Part shown: piece by piece, positions 41,278 to 50,870 of the stretch
Numbering within the stretch: position 1 is the stretch's first letter
Layout: each line of letters begins with the position of its first letter
NCBI RefSeq assembly: GCF_030036535.1
Contig: NZ_CP080387.1
Span: 744,001 to 808,000, forward strand
Reading direction: 5' to 3'
DNA length: 64,000 nucleotides
Source of the DNA: Agrobacterium cucumeris
GTDB taxonomy: Bacteria > Pseudomonadota > Alphaproteobacteria > Rhizobiales > Rhizobiaceae
Notes under the pieces: model-generated
The model's database searches: none
What the model was told of the DNA's origin: nothing
Seen by the model: the letters and a program-made list of their open reading frames with translations, nothing else
Translations under genes and position numbers: made by a program

Positions 41278-41413
41278 TCTTCTTTTGACATGTCTTTTTT
41301 AAATGACGGTGGGGTCGCAATTTGCGACTGCTAAGCCATGGCGCTGGAACATCACGTTGAAGGGAGCGGCGCGCAGCCAGTTGGCTGCCCCTCCTGTTGA
41401 AAGAAGAAAACAT

Positions 41414-41791
41414 ATGGTGCCACAACGGGTTATCATCGTTGAGGATGAATATCTGGTGGCGCTTGACGTCGAAGCGGTCCTCCAGTCCATGGGTGTCGAA
41501 ACCATCGTCATCGCAACGACGCTTGCGCAGGCAAGGCAGGCCGTCGAGCAGGACGGTGCCGATTGCGTGCTTCTCGATGTCAGCCTTTCCGACGGCATGA
41601 GTTATGATTTTGCGCGCCAGCTGCGCGAGGCCGGTATTCCCTTCGGTTTCGTCAGCGGTTACGGCGATACGACAGGGTTTCCAGACGATCTTTCGCATGC
41701 GCCTCTGCTCGGCAAGCCCTTCGGAGAAAATGAAATCATGGATTTCGTTCTCGACCTTCTCGGCGTTTCGAATGACGCCGTAAAAGAATAA
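41414..41791 (+). CDS. Single-domain response regulator
   Basis: A 125-residue receiver-only protein: VIIVEDEYLVALDVEAVLQS with the acidic pair, CVLLDVSLSDGMSYDFARQL with the phosphoacceptor Asp, and PLLGKPFGENEIMDFVLDLL with the conserved Lys. No output domain. It is like the small receivers downstream of HWE-type kinases in rhizobia, but no kinase is adjacent. The ATG at 41414 with AAAGAAG upstream is chosen; an in-frame extension to 41303 is possible but has no ribosome site. It follows the Crp/Fnr gene by 136 bp. Confidence 0.85.
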   Translation: MVPQRVIIVEDEYLVALDVEAVLQSMGVETIVIATTLAQARQAVEQDGADCVLLDVSLSDGMSYDFARQLREAGIPFGFVSGYGDTTGFPDDLSHAPLLGKPFGENEIMDFVLDLLGVSNDAVKE

Positions 41792-41847
41792 CGTTTCGCC
41801 GCCGGATCGGTTATGATCCGGCTTGAATCGAAATTCGGACAGGTTTC

Positions 41848-42612
41848 ATGCAGTGGCAGGATGAGGCAATCATTCTCGGGGTAAAACGCCATGGTGAGAC
41901 GAGCGTCATCGCCGAGGTGATGACCCGTACGCGCGGCCGCCATCTGGGCATGGTCCGCTCCGGTCGCTCTCGCAGCATGCAGCCGGTGCTGCAGGCGGGA
42001 AACCGGGTGGATGTCATCTGGCGGGCGCGACTTGACGACCATCTTGGCGAATACCGCATCGAGCCGCTGCAATTGCGCGCCGCACAGCTGATGGAAACGG
42101 CGACCGCCGTTTACGGCGTGCAGGCCATGGGCGCGCTTCTCAGGCTTCTGCCGGAACGTGATCCGCACCCGCATCTCTATCAGGCGCTCGATATCATCCT
42201 CGACAATCTCCACGATCCGGCCGATGCCGGGGAATTGTTCGTGCGTTTCGAACTCGCCGTGCTGAACGATCTCGGTTTCGGGCTTGATCTCACCGAATGC
42301 GCGGCAACCGGGCTGCGCTCCGATCTCATCTACGTGTCGCCGAAAACCGGCAGGGCGGTCTGCCGCACGGCAGGCGCGCCCTATGCCGCCCGGATGCTGT
42401 CACTGCCCGCTTTCTTGAGCGAAGGCCAGTCAACGGCCGCCGATCCCGAAAGCCTCGCGGCGGCCTTCCGCCTGACGGCCCATTTTCTTAACCGGCATGT
42501 CTATGATCCGCGTGGCCTGAATGAAAACGCCGCCCGCGACGGTTTCGTGCAGGCGGCGCTGAAGGCGCTGCAGCGCAGGGCGTCACCGCCCGCGCTTGAT
42601 AAGGCCGTGTAG
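41848..42612 (+). CDS. recO: DNA repair protein RecO
   Basis: A 254-residue RecFOR-pathway recombination mediator that loads RecA on SSB-coated DNA. The N-terminal OB fold [20 protein letters not shown] continues [17 protein letters not shown]. The C-terminal helical domain has [20 protein letters not shown]. Length normal. The stop is 2 bp from the stop of the MFS gene on the other strand. Confidence 0.93.
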   Translation: MQWQDEAIILGVKRHGETSVIAEVMTRTRGRHLGMVRSGRSRSMQPVLQAGNRVDVIWRARLDDHLGEYRIEPLQLRAAQLMETATAVYGVQAMGALLRLLPERDPHPHLYQALDIILDNLHDPADAGELFVRFELAVLNDLGFGLDLTECAATGLRSDLIYVSPKTGRAVCRTAGAPYAARMLSLPAFLSEGQSTAADPESLAAAFRLTAHFLNRHVYDPRGLNENAARDGFVQAALKALQRRASPPALDKAV

Positions 42613-42614
42613 TC

Positions 42615-43829
42615 TCAGGCCATGGCCGGGCGCGGTGCGGGCCGCTCCTGAATGGGCCAGTGCACGATGGCCGCAAAAATCCCCATGCCGACGCCAAGCC
42701 ACCAGACGAGGTCATAGGAGCCCAGCCGGTCGTAAAGGAAGCCGCCGAGCCAGACGCCGAGGAACGAGCCGATCTGGTGCGACAGGAACACGACGCCGCC
42801 GAGCATGCCGAGATGGCGTGTGCCGAACATGATCGCCACCAGCGCATTGGTGGGCGGCACGGTGGAAAGCCAGAGAATGCCCATGACGGCTGCGAAGAGG
42901 ATGACCGAAAGCGGTGATTGCGGCAGGAGCAGGAAGGCCGTCACGACAACCGAGCGGGCGATATAGATATAGGCCAGCATATAGGGTTTCGAATAACGCT
43001 GGGCGATGACGCCGGCGGCGAGCGACCCGATGATATTGAAGAAGCCTATCAGCGCCATGGCAATGACGGCGTAGCGCGGCTCGATGCCGATATCGCCGAG
43101 ATAGGCCGGGAAATGCGCGGTGATGAAGGCCACCTGGAAACCGCAGACGAAAAAGCCTGTCGTCAACAGGAGATAGCTCTTGTGGCCAAGTGCTTCCCGC
43201 AACGCTTCGCCCGCCGTCTGCTGGAACTGCGTCTGTGACTGGCTGCCGGAAGAGGAGTTGCCACGCATCGGGAAGGCGAGCAGCGGCACCAGCATCATCA
43301 TCACGGCAAGCCAGACGAGGCTGTCCGACCAGCCATAGGCGGAAATCAGCCCCTGGCTGATCGGTGCGAAGAGGAACATGCCGGCAGAGCCTGCCGCCGT
43401 GCCGATGCCGAAGGCAAGCGAGCGCTGCTGCGGTGTCACATGGCGTGCAAAGGCCGACAGGATGACGCTGAAGGAGCCGGCGGCAATGCCAAGCCCGACA
43501 AGCACGCCGCCGCCGAAATGCAGCCAGAAGGGAGAGGTGCCGAAGGACATGCAGATGAGGCCGGCGGCATAAAGAAAGCCTGACAGAACGAGCACGCGGC
43601 CCGTGCCGTATTTATCGGCGATTGCGCCGAAGAAGGGCTGGCCGAGGCCCCAAAACAGGTTCTGCAGGGCCATGGCGAGGCCGAAGGTGGAACGATCCCA
43701 ACCGGTGTCGGCCAGCATCGGCAGCTGAAAAAAGCCCATGGCCGAACGCGGACCGAAGGTCATGACGGCAATCAGCGACCCGGCGGCGATAATCAGCCAG
43801 GGCATGGTCTGGCGTGTGGCTTGCGACAT
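42615..43829 (-). CDS. MFS transporter (oxalate/formate or monocarboxylate-like family)
   Basis: A 404-residue 12-helix permease. Helix 1-2 region: SLIAVMTFGPRSAMGFFQLP and RSTFGLAMALQNLFWGLGQP, then FFGAIADKYGTGRVLVLSG, the MFS motif A. HLGMLGGVVFLSHQIGSFLG in the second half is typical of the OFA/YbfB-like group. CAGGAG 6 nt before ATG 43829 fixes the start. Substrate unknown. Convergent with recO and divergent from the methyltransferase. Confidence 0.86.
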   Translation of the reverse strand: MSQATRQTMPWLIIAAGSLIAVMTFGPRSAMGFFQLPMLADTGWDRSTFGLAMALQNLFWGLGQPFFGAIADKYGTGRVLVLSGFLYAAGLICMSFGTSPFWLHFGGGVLVGLGIAAGSFSVILSAFARHVTPQQRSLAFGIGTAAGSAGMFLFAPISQGLISAYGWSDSLVWLAVMMMLVPLLAFPMRGNSSSGSQSQTQFQQTAGEALREALGHKSYLLLTTGFFVCGFQVAFITAHFPAYLGDIGIEPRYAVIAMALIGFFNIIGSLAAGVIAQRYSKPYMLAYIYIARSVVVTAFLLLPQSPLSVILFAAVMGILWLSTVPPTNALVAIMFGTRHLGMLGGVVFLSHQIGSFLGVWLGGFLYDRLGSYDLVWWLGVGMGIFAAIVHWPIQERPAPRPAMA

Positions 43830-44009
43830 GAAATTCTCCTGCTGCAGCATGCGCCTTGGAGATGGCACAAATCTTCTGCAGATTCCCTCTGATCGGGATG
43901 AATATTAGCTTTTGTCAGCCGTCCCCACTAGCGACTTTTCTTGACCCCCATTATTCATGGGATTGATGGGATGCCCGCACATTATTGCCGGAATTCCGGA
44001 GAGATGACG

Positions 44010-44744
44010 ATGAAGCAGAATATTTACGACGACCCCGGGTTCTTCGAGTGCTACAGCGCCATGCCGCGCTCCGTGGAAGGGCTGCGGCAGGCCGGCGAAT
44101 GGCACGAGCTGCGCGCCATGCTTCCGCCGTTGCAGGGCCGCAGCCTTCTCGATCTCGGCTGCGGTTTCGGCTGGCATTGCCGTTATGCGGCAGAGCAGGG
44201 GGCGGCCCGTGTCGTCGGCGTTGATCTTTCGGAAAACATGCTGCGCCGTGCCGCCGAAATAAATGGCGGCCCCGGTATCGAATATCGTCGGGCGGCAATC
44301 GAGGACATCGATTTTCCGCCGGAAAGTTTCGATGTGGTGCTGAGCTCTCTCGCCCTGCATTATGTCCGCGATCTCGACCTGGCATTCGCGAGAGTTTCCG
44401 CCGTGCTGAAATCCGGCGGTGAGTTCATCTTTTCCATCGAACATCCCGTTTTCACCGCGTTGGAAAAACAGGACTGGTTCTACGACGAGGAGGGCGAAAT
44501 CCTCCACTGGCCGCTCGACAATTACCAGAACGAAGGCGTGCGCCATTCCAACTGGATGGCGGATGATGTCGTCAAATATCACCGCACGGTGTCAGGCATT
44601 CTCAACAGCCTGCTTTCTGCCGGCTTTGCCCTGACGCGTCTGGCCGAACCGAGGCCCGATCCCGCCTTGCTCGCGGAGCGACCGGAGATGAAGCACGAAG
44701 ATCGCCGTCCGATCTTTCTTATCGTTGGCGCCCGCAAGCCGTGA
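44010..44744 (+). CDS. Class I SAM-dependent methyltransferase
   Basis: A 244-residue protein. SAM motif I is SLLDLGCGFGWHCRYAAEQG (about residue 47), followed by ARVVGVDLSENMLRRAAEIN and VLSSLALHYVRDLDLAFARV. It belongs to the UbiE/BioC-type methyltransferase group, and the substrate is not clear. GGAG about 8 nt before ATG 44010 supports this start over 44004 and 43941. Transcribed alone. Confidence 0.88.
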   Translation: MKQNIYDDPGFFECYSAMPRSVEGLRQAGEWHELRAMLPPLQGRSLLDLGCGFGWHCRYAAEQGAARVVGVDLSENMLRRAAEINGGPGIEYRRAAIEDIDFPPESFDVVLSSLALHYVRDLDLAFARVSAVLKSGGEFIFSIEHPVFTALEKQDWFYDEEGEILHWPLDNYQNEGVRHSNWMADDVVKYHRTVSGILNSLLSAGFALTRLAEPRPDPALLAERPEMKHEDRRPIFLIVGARKP

Positions 44745-44774
44745 TGGCATTGCGGACGTTGCACCGCCCGTGGC

Positions 44775-45617
44775 CTACCGCCTCTTGATTGCCCAGCCTT
44801 CCGACCGTTCCTCGACCACCTTGGCCACATCGCCGACCGACAGTCTGCCCTGACTGCGCGGCGTCACGTTCCAGCCGAACAGCGGGCCGGGCACGCGCCG
44901 ATCCCCCGACATGCGGATGCGGCCCATGGCTTTCATGGGCGAGGGCACATCGCGGGAGCCGGTTATCTGGTCCTGCGTGGTCATGATGCAGCGAGCACAG
45001 GGCTTGACCAGATCAAAACGGATGCCGCCGATCTCGATGGCCGCCCAGTGGTCTTCCGCCCATGGCTCGTCCGTATCCAGCACGATATTCGGCCGGAACC
45101 GCTCCATGCCGACCGCGTCCTCGCCATTGGTGCGCATATTGTCGTTCAGCGCGGCAAGCGAGGCGGTGGTGGTGACGAGGATCTGGTAGCCATCCGCAAA
45201 GGTGACGGGCGTTTCGTTGCCGGTCCATTCGAGGCTCGCAATGCGTTTCGAGGCATCATCGAAGAATGCCAGCTTCACCTCGCGACCGAGCCATGCCGAG
45301 AGCGTATCGTTGGTCTCGTCATCGGCAATATTGGCGCTGACGATCGATTTCCACACCGCCACATCCATGCGCTCTCCGGACGGTCTTGCGACGATCTCGT
45401 CGTCCTTTTCCCGCGCAAGGGCCATGCCGCCATCCTCATGCCGCGCCAGAACCGTGGCGAGAGCAGGCAATTCGCGCTGGGTGATGAAATGGCCGGAAGG
45501 GTCGATCAACATGGCGCGACGGTCGCCGGGCAGGCCCTCGGCCGAAACAGCGCTCTCGGAGAGGGGAATGCCGCGCGCGCTTTTCAGCGGATAGATGTTG
45601 AGTTCGGTCACACGCAT
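44775..45617 (-). CDS. MOSC-domain molybdenum-cofactor protein (YcbX/mARC-like)
   Basis: A 280-residue protein. The N-terminal beta-barrel ELNIYPLKSARGIPLSESAV is followed by the MOSC domain, with FDLVKPCARCIMTTQDQITG. The Cys in PCARC is the ligand of the molybdenum cofactor in mARC/YcbX reductases. It may reduce N-hydroxylated compounds or S/N-oxides. The ferredoxin domain of YcbX is absent, so an outside electron donor is needed. The ATG at 45617 has GAGGA 9 nt upstream, overlapping the stop of the HD gene. Confidence 0.88.
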   Translation of the reverse strand: MRVTELNIYPLKSARGIPLSESAVSAEGLPGDRRAMLIDPSGHFITQRELPALATVLARHEDGGMALAREKDDEIVARPSGERMDVAVWKSIVSANIADDETNDTLSAWLGREVKLAFFDDASKRIASLEWTGNETPVTFADGYQILVTTTASLAALNDNMRTNGEDAVGMERFRPNIVLDTDEPWAEDHWAAIEIGGIRFDLVKPCARCIMTTQDQITGSRDVPSPMKAMGRIRMSGDRRVPGPLFGWNVTPRSQGRLSVGDVAKVVEERSEGWAIKRR

Positions 45618-45628
45618 CTTGGATATCC

Positions 45629-46273
45629 TCAAATCTCGTCGAGAAACAGGTCGAGTACTTGTTGCAGTCGCTCATGGCGGGCCTTGGCCATTTGCCGCCC
45701 CGTCCCGGTGCGAAAGCCGTCCGCCAGTTTGAAAAGCTTGGTTTCGAAATGATCGATGGCAAAGGCGCGGTCGTCAAGCGGCCGGTCCTTCGCCAGCGGA
45801 TCGGCCGGATCGTAAAGCGCCGAGCCCATGCGTCCGGCAATGTAAAAGCAGCGGGCTGCCCCCACCATGCCGATGGCATCCAGCCGGTCGGCATCCTGAA
45901 GGATTTTTGCCTCCAGCGTCTGCGGCTCGATATTGGCGGAAAAGCTGTGGGTGGTGATGGCGTGTGTGGCGGCGTCGATATCTTTCTGCTGCCAGCCGAG
46001 CCCGGCCAGAATGCCGGAGGCCTTTTCTGCCGCCAGCCGTGAGGCTTGCGCGCGAAGCGGCGAGTTCTTTTCCACCGCCACGCAATCATGCAAAAGCACG
46101 CTCGCCGCCAGCACCCTGCCATCACCGCCTTCGCCCGCATGGATGCGCATGGCGTTGCGGAAGACGCGGTGAATATGGGCAAGATCATGCGAGCCGTCGC
46201 CGGCATCGGCGGCGTGCGGTATCAGATCCTGCGCAAGCGCCGCATAGGGCGCGAAAGCCTCGGCCGCGATCAT
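45629..46273 (-). CDS. HD-domain metal-dependent phosphohydrolase
   Basis: A 214-residue HD-superfamily protein with DGSHDLAHIHRVFRNAMRIH (His ligand) and LAASVLLHDCVAVEKNSPLR (HD ligand pair), then LQDADRLDAIGMVGAARCFY (Asp). It is similar to YedJ-type proteins that hydrolyse nucleotides. It overlaps the DUF2339 gene start/stop by 4 nt (ATGA at 46270-46273) and leads directly into the MOSC gene. Substrate not known. Confidence 0.87.
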   Translation of the reverse strand: MIAAEAFAPYAALAQDLIPHAADAGDGSHDLAHIHRVFRNAMRIHAGEGGDGRVLAASVLLHDCVAVEKNSPLRAQASRLAAEKASGILAGLGWQQKDIDAATHAITTHSFSANIEPQTLEAKILQDADRLDAIGMVGAARCFYIAGRMGSALYDPADPLAKDRPLDDRAFAIDHFETKLFKLADGFRTGTGRQMAKARHERLQQVLDLFLDEI

Positions 46274-49041
46274 GCCTGCGGCTTCCGGGTCAGGATTTTC
46301 TGGTAGAACAGGCCGATGCCGATCAGCACTGCGCCGAGCCCGATGAAGGACAGGGCTCTCAGCACGCCTTCAAGGTTGCTCATGTCGATCAGGAATGCCT
46401 TGGCAACCGAGATCAGCACAAAGGCGGCCGATGCCAGACGCAGGCTGCGGGCATTAAAGCGCGAGCCGAGCACCAGCAGCAGCACGCCGATCAGCAACCA
46501 GACCACCGAATAGCTGTAGGTCTCGCCCTGCATAAAACCCTTCCAGTCGGCGATGTTTTCGCCCTGCCAGAACCGGCGGACCGAAAGCGTTGCCCAGGCA
46601 AAACCGAGCGCCGCACCCGCCACCGCCAGCATGCTGACATAGGGCGGGGGACGTTTGCCGCGCGCATAATAGGCAAGGCCGCCATAGGCGAGCGCCGGCA
46701 ACAGGTAACCGATCAGCAACAGGTTGAGGACCGGAATGCGCCCGGTATTTTCGCCGGTGAAATAAGGGTTGAGCGTGAAGAAATGCATCGTCAGCACGTT
46801 GATGACGGCAATCACGCCGGCAATCATCGAACCGTAACGGAAGACGGGGCTGGGGCTCTTGAGATCCAGCGTCATCAATACACCCGAGAAGCCGATGGTC
46901 AGCAGCGTGTAGATCGACTGTTCGCCGAGCGTCGGCACGCTGTTATCAAGCGTGCCGCCATTCATCGCGTGGCGGATGAGGATGGCGACGGCGAGAAGAC
47001 CCATGACGCTGGCAATCGCCTGCAGGAAGTTTTTCGCCCTGACCCCCGGCCAGTCGCGCAGCAGCCAGGCCGAGGCGACGGCCAGCAGTGCGGGAATGCC
47101 ATAACCCGGCAGAAGCGCGTTGAAGACTGGTGTGGTCCCGAGATTTTGTGGCCCGACAATGGTGGGTTCCCAGGCTATGCGGCCGAGAACGGCAACGCTT
47201 GCTACCGCCATGACCCAGGGCAGCACATCCCAGTTGCGGTAACGGCTGGCCAGCACATAAACAAAGCCGATGACGGACAGCAGAACGGTTGTCGCGAGCC
47301 CTTCCGTCAGCGTGTGCAGGCTGAGCGCGAAGGCGGCAAACGAGCCGAGCACGAGAATGTTGAGCGGCCTGCGATAGACCTCTTTGTCCTGCCGGTGCAG
47401 CCACTCGGCCCCGGCAATCAGCACCAGGCCGAGGCCGAGACCATAGGCGGCGTGCAGCCAGTCGCGGCCGAGATTGCCATATTCAACGAAGCTTGCGGTT
47501 GCCAGCCAGACCGGGAACAGCGCGGCAATACCTGCCCACAGCTGGGCGAAATCCGCATCGTCAGCGCCCTTGCGTTTCAGGAAGGAGAAGGCGCAGAGCA
47601 CGAAGACCGCGCCGAGGCCAAGCGCCATGGCGATTTCAGCCGTATAACCTGTTCCGACGGGCGGAAGCGTTACGCCGGTATCGTTGATAAGGCCGATGAA
47701 ATCGATGCCCTGCCGCGACATCAGCGCGACCGCCGTCTGCGCGCCGAGCGCGGCGATGATGGCCGGCCAAACCGCGTAGTGGCGGGCGGCGCCAAGGGCC
47801 GCAAGCGCTGCGATGAGCGCCGAGACGATCAGCGCCGGGTGGGTGTCGATGCCGCCACTGGCGAACAGGAAGCCGATGGCCGGCAGGATGACGGCCATCG
47901 ATACCGTGAGGTTGATGGCAAGCGACGGGCGCAACAAAAGCCGTAGCGCACGGATGGCGCGCCGCTCCGGGGCGGCGGTTTCGCCGGTTTCTGCCGGCGG
48001 CGTATCGAGGTGTTTCCCGGGCCACAGGAAGATCGTGCCGGCCAGCATGACGAGCAATGCAAGTGTTGGTGGTTCGGCATTGATCGTCTCGGAAAAGCCG
48101 ATATAGCCGAGCGCCCAGAGGCCAAGGCCGGCATTGGCAAGAGACGGAACCACGGTCCAGCCCTGCCTGCGTGCGGCCGCCGCCGTCGCCAGCCACGAGA
48201 TCGTCAGGAAAACGAACAGCGCCCAGATATTTGGCGTTTCGCTGGAAATCAGCGCCGGCGTCAGCATCGAGCCAAGAAGACCGAGCCCGGCCAGCGCCTG
48301 CCCATGCAGAAGCGATAGGCCAATGGTGGCAAAGGCGACAAGCCCGAGCAGGATAAAGGCGGTTCCGGAGCCGATATAGTCATAAATTCCATAGGCCGCA
48401 TAAACCACGCCGAACAGCGTCAATGCGCCGGCCGCCGTCAGCACCCCCGGTATCATGGCGTTGGAATAGGCGGTGGCGATGCCCGGCACCGCCTTGCGGC
48501 GGATCGCTTCGCCGGCAAGCCCGAGAACGAGGCCGAAAATGGCGGCAAGCGAAAGCCTGACCGCTGGGCTCAGCAGCCCCGATTCGATCGAATATTTGAC
48601 GAGGAAAATACCGCCGAGCGCCAGCGCCAGCCCGCCGGCCCAGACCGCCCAGCGTGCGCCGAGCAGGCTTTCGAAGCTTTCTTTCGTGGCCGGCGCGGAC
48701 GCGGTCTCGCTGGCAAGCGCCGACGGCGCTTCTTCACGGGCTACGTCCCCAGCTTCCACTATCGCGGCAGCTTCTTCCGGCTTTGAGGCATATTCAGCTT
48801 GGGAAGCCGCTGCTTCGGGCAAATCTCCATTTGTCTCTTCCGCCTCGAAATCCGTCTTTTTCGAGGATTCCGCGCTTTCAGCCTGTGCCGTCACGGGAGA
48901 CGTGACCCCGGCAGCCATCAGCCGCTTGAGGCTGAGGACCTCACGTTCCAGCGACTTGATTCGGCTTGAATTACGGATGCTCGCGACCAGCGTGTAGATA
49001 AAGGCCGCGATGAGGGCGAGGATGAGAAACGGGATTTCCAA
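46270..49041 (-). CDS. DUF2339 multi-pass membrane protein
   Basis: A 923-residue protein. It begins with one membrane helix (FLILALIAAFIYTLVASI) and a coiled-coil (LEREVLSLKRLMAAG), then an acidic Ala/Glu-rich soluble linker to about residue 125. After SLLGARWAVWAGGLALALGG come about two dozen or more further hydrophobic helices to the C terminus. The DUF2339 family has no known function; its size suggests an envelope lipid or polymer transporter or a stress protein. The start is TTG at 49041, with GGAGAG five nt upstream. It overlaps the HD gene. Confidence 0.88.
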   Translation of the reverse strand: MEIPFLILALIAAFIYTLVASIRNSSRIKSLEREVLSLKRLMAAGVTSPVTAQAESAESSKKTDFEAEETNGDLPEAAASQAEYASKPEEAAAIVEAGDVAREEAPSALASETASAPATKESFESLLGARWAVWAGGLALALGGIFLVKYSIESGLLSPAVRLSLAAIFGLVLGLAGEAIRRKAVPGIATAYSNAMIPGVLTAAGALTLFGVVYAAYGIYDYIGSGTAFILLGLVAFATIGLSLLHGQALAGLGLLGSMLTPALISSETPNIWALFVFLTISWLATAAAARRQGWTVVPSLANAGLGLWALGYIGFSETINAEPPTLALLVMLAGTIFLWPGKHLDTPPAETGETAAPERRAIRALRLLLRPSLAINLTVSMAVILPAIGFLFASGGIDTHPALIVSALIAALAALGAARHYAVWPAIIAALGAQTAVALMSRQGIDFIGLINDTGVTLPPVGTGYTAEIAMALGLGAVFVLCAFSFLKRKGADDADFAQLWAGIAALFPVWLATASFVEYGNLGRDWLHAAYGLGLGLVLIAGAEWLHRQDKEVYRRPLNILVLGSFAAFALSLHTLTEGLATTVLLSVIGFVYVLASRYRNWDVLPWVMAVASVAVLGRIAWEPTIVGPQNLGTTPVFNALLPGYGIPALLAVASAWLLRDWPGVRAKNFLQAIASVMGLLAVAILIRHAMNGGTLDNSVPTLGEQSIYTLLTIGFSGVLMTLDLKSPSPVFRYGSMIAGVIAVINVLTMHFFTLNPYFTGENTGRIPVLNLLLIGYLLPALAYGGLAYYARGKRPPPYVSMLAVAGAALGFAWATLSVRRFWQGENIADWKGFMQGETYSYSVVWLLIGVLLLVLGSRFNARSLRLASAAFVLISVAKAFLIDMSNLEGVLRALSFIGLGAVLIGIGLFYQKILTRKPQA

Positions 49042-49144
49042 ACGGGCTCTCCAATTACGAAGCTGTTTTTAAAGCCCTTTTGGCGAATTTATGCAAGGCC
49101 CGGTTGATGTATGGCAGGGAGTAACAGACAGCGAGTGGCTCCCG

Positions 49145-49271
49145 CTTGTTTCTTCTCCCCGCCGGGGAGAAGTCCGCGGCAGCGGGATGAGGGGGCAAGC
49201 TCTCGGTCCATCGCTGGCGTTGCCCCTCATCCGGGCCTTCGGGCCACCTTCTCCCCGGCGGGGAGAAGAAA
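49145..49271. repeat. Family B mosaic repeat
   Basis: Arms CTTGTTTCTTCTCCCCGCCG and CCTTCTCCCCGGCGGGGAGA with GAAGAAA. Located between the dioxygenase-fusion stop and the DUF2339 gene; the rest of the 269-bp gap has no gene. Confidence 0.8.
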
Positions 49272-49310
49272 TGGGCGGCACTCGCTCGGCGCATGCCCAT
49301 CTATCGAAAA

Positions 49311-50870
49311 TCAGGAAGCATCCGCCAGCCAGCGCCGTGCCGCTTCTATATCGGCAAGCCCCAGTTCATGCCCGTCATCCAGCATTTCCACCCGTGCCTC
49401 TGCGCCGCTCGCCGCAAGCCGGCCTTGCAGCTCGGTTGCTCCGTCGCGATATTTGTCGCGTTCACCGGCGACGAGCAGGAAATTTCGGCCGGAAAGATCA
49501 GTTTGCGGCCATGTGTCGAGAACCGGCATGGGCCGGTAGAGCAGGGCGTCTCCGGCAAGGTCGGGATAAAGTGCGGCAAAGGCCGCATAGAAATTTGCAC
49601 CATTCGAATGGCCGATAAACCGCAGTTTCGAGCGATCAAGACCGTAGGAACGGATCGCACCTTCGACAAAGGCGGCAAAGGCCTCTGCTTCTGCCGCAAT
49701 ATCAGTCTGGTCGAAGCTGAAATCGGGGAAACGCCGGAACCAGCGGGCGATCTCTTCTTCCGTGCTGCGGCCGCGCACGCCTAAGAGTGTCGCGCCGCGC
49801 GCGGCCCTGTGCGCCAGCGGCATCAGGCTCGTTTCGCTGCCGCCAGAGCCGTGCAGCAGGATGATGGTGCTGCCATCCGGTTCCTCCGGCGTATAGAACC
49901 GGTGCACGAAGGGCAGGTCGCGATAAATGATGCGCTCCTCGCCCGGCATGGAAAATTGCGGCAGGGCGACGCGCACATCCGCCTCGTCCTTCATGAACAG
50001 CGGCGGAATGAACAATTGTTCGCCGAGCGCTTCCAGCGGTTCGTCGATCGTCATGCCGGGGCCGTCGGTTGCCATTTCGATCAGCACGCCGCCCGGTTCG
50101 CGGACATAGAGCGAATGGAAATACTTTCGGTCATGGGCATTGGTGGTGCTGGAATTGAGCGATTTCAGCCCGGTAAGCACCGCATTCAGCTCATCGATAT
50201 CCTCGGCGCGGAAGGCGATGTGATCGACCGTGCCGGTGCCCGGTGCGCTGGACCAGAAGCCGGTGGCATCGCGCACGTCGATGATGTCGCCGCTGTCGGA
50301 GACGAGCCGGCGGATCGCGCCGATCTGGCTTTCCTGCCGGTAACCGAAGTGCTTTTCTAGAAACGCCACGGTTTCTTCCGGTACCTCGCTCAGCATCGTC
50401 GCACCATAGATGCGGCGAATCGCGTCCTGCGCAGAAATGTCGTCCGTCACATGTGGCGTCGCATCGGCAAAGGCATGGGTGCCGACCAACTTGACGATCA
50501 GGCCGTCAGGATCTTTCAGCCGGATGACCGGCTCACCGAATTCGTCGGATGGCCCCTCGGCGCGGATGCCGAATTTCAGTGCCCGCGTCAGCCAGAAGCC
50601 GATCGAGGCGGGATCTATCGCTACCGAGACTTCCAGTGTCTGGCCGTAACCGACGCGGCCCTGGCCGCCATCTTCCCAGACGAGAAATGTCAGAAGTGAG
50701 CCGGGCGAGGCGATGTCGTCGCCATAAAGCAGGTGAAGCTGCATGGCGTCTTCGAAGCCGGCGGTGCGCTTGACCAGTTTCAAACCGAGAAAGCCGGCGT
50801 AGAAATCCACATTCGCCTGCACCTTCCGGGTGATCATGGTGATGTGGTGTATGCCCAGTGCAGAGTTCAT
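49311..50870 (-). CDS. Fused ring-cleaving dioxygenase (VOC) and alpha/beta hydrolase
   Basis: A 519-residue two-part enzyme. Residues about 1-310 are a double vicinal-oxygen-chelate dioxygenase similar to PcpA/MhqO. The metal ligands fit GIHHITM, TVDHIAFRAED and VLIEMATDGPG (His, His, Glu). Residues about 320-519 are a serine hydrolase like MhqD: IILLHGSGGSETSLM (oxyanion), LRFIGHSNGANFYAAFA with GHSNG nucleophile, and DDGHELGLAD with the catalytic His. In Bacillus, MhqO and MhqD are separate neighbours for hydroquinone breakdown. Here they are one polypeptide, so substrate may pass between sites (inference). Divergent from the ABC operon. Confidence 0.87.
   Translation of the reverse strand: MNSALGIHHITMITRKVQANVDFYAGFLGLKLVKRTAGFEDAMQLHLLYGDDIASPGSLLTFLVWEDGGQGRVGYGQTLEVSVAIDPASIGFWLTRALKFGIRAEGPSDEFGEPVIRLKDPDGLIVKLVGTHAFADATPHVTDDISAQDAIRRIYGATMLSEVPEETVAFLEKHFGYRQESQIGAIRRLVSDSGDIIDVRDATGFWSSAPGTGTVDHIAFRAEDIDELNAVLTGLKSLNSSTTNAHDRKYFHSLYVREPGGVLIEMATDGPGMTIDEPLEALGEQLFIPPLFMKDEADVRVALPQFSMPGEERIIYRDLPFVHRFYTPEEPDGSTIILLHGSGGSETSLMPLAHRAARGATLLGVRGRSTEEEIARWFRRFPDFSFDQTDIAAEAEAFAAFVEGAIRSYGLDRSKLRFIGHSNGANFYAAFAALYPDLAGDALLYRPMPVLDTWPQTDLSGRNFLLVAGERDKYRDGATELQGRLAASGAEARVEMLDDGHELGLADIEAARRWLADAS

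Noticed and set aside
45964..47946. 660-codon frame on the plus strand across the HD and DUF2339 genes
   Set aside because: It is the antisense shadow of two certain genes; composition is rich in Arg, Gln and His and shows no domain.
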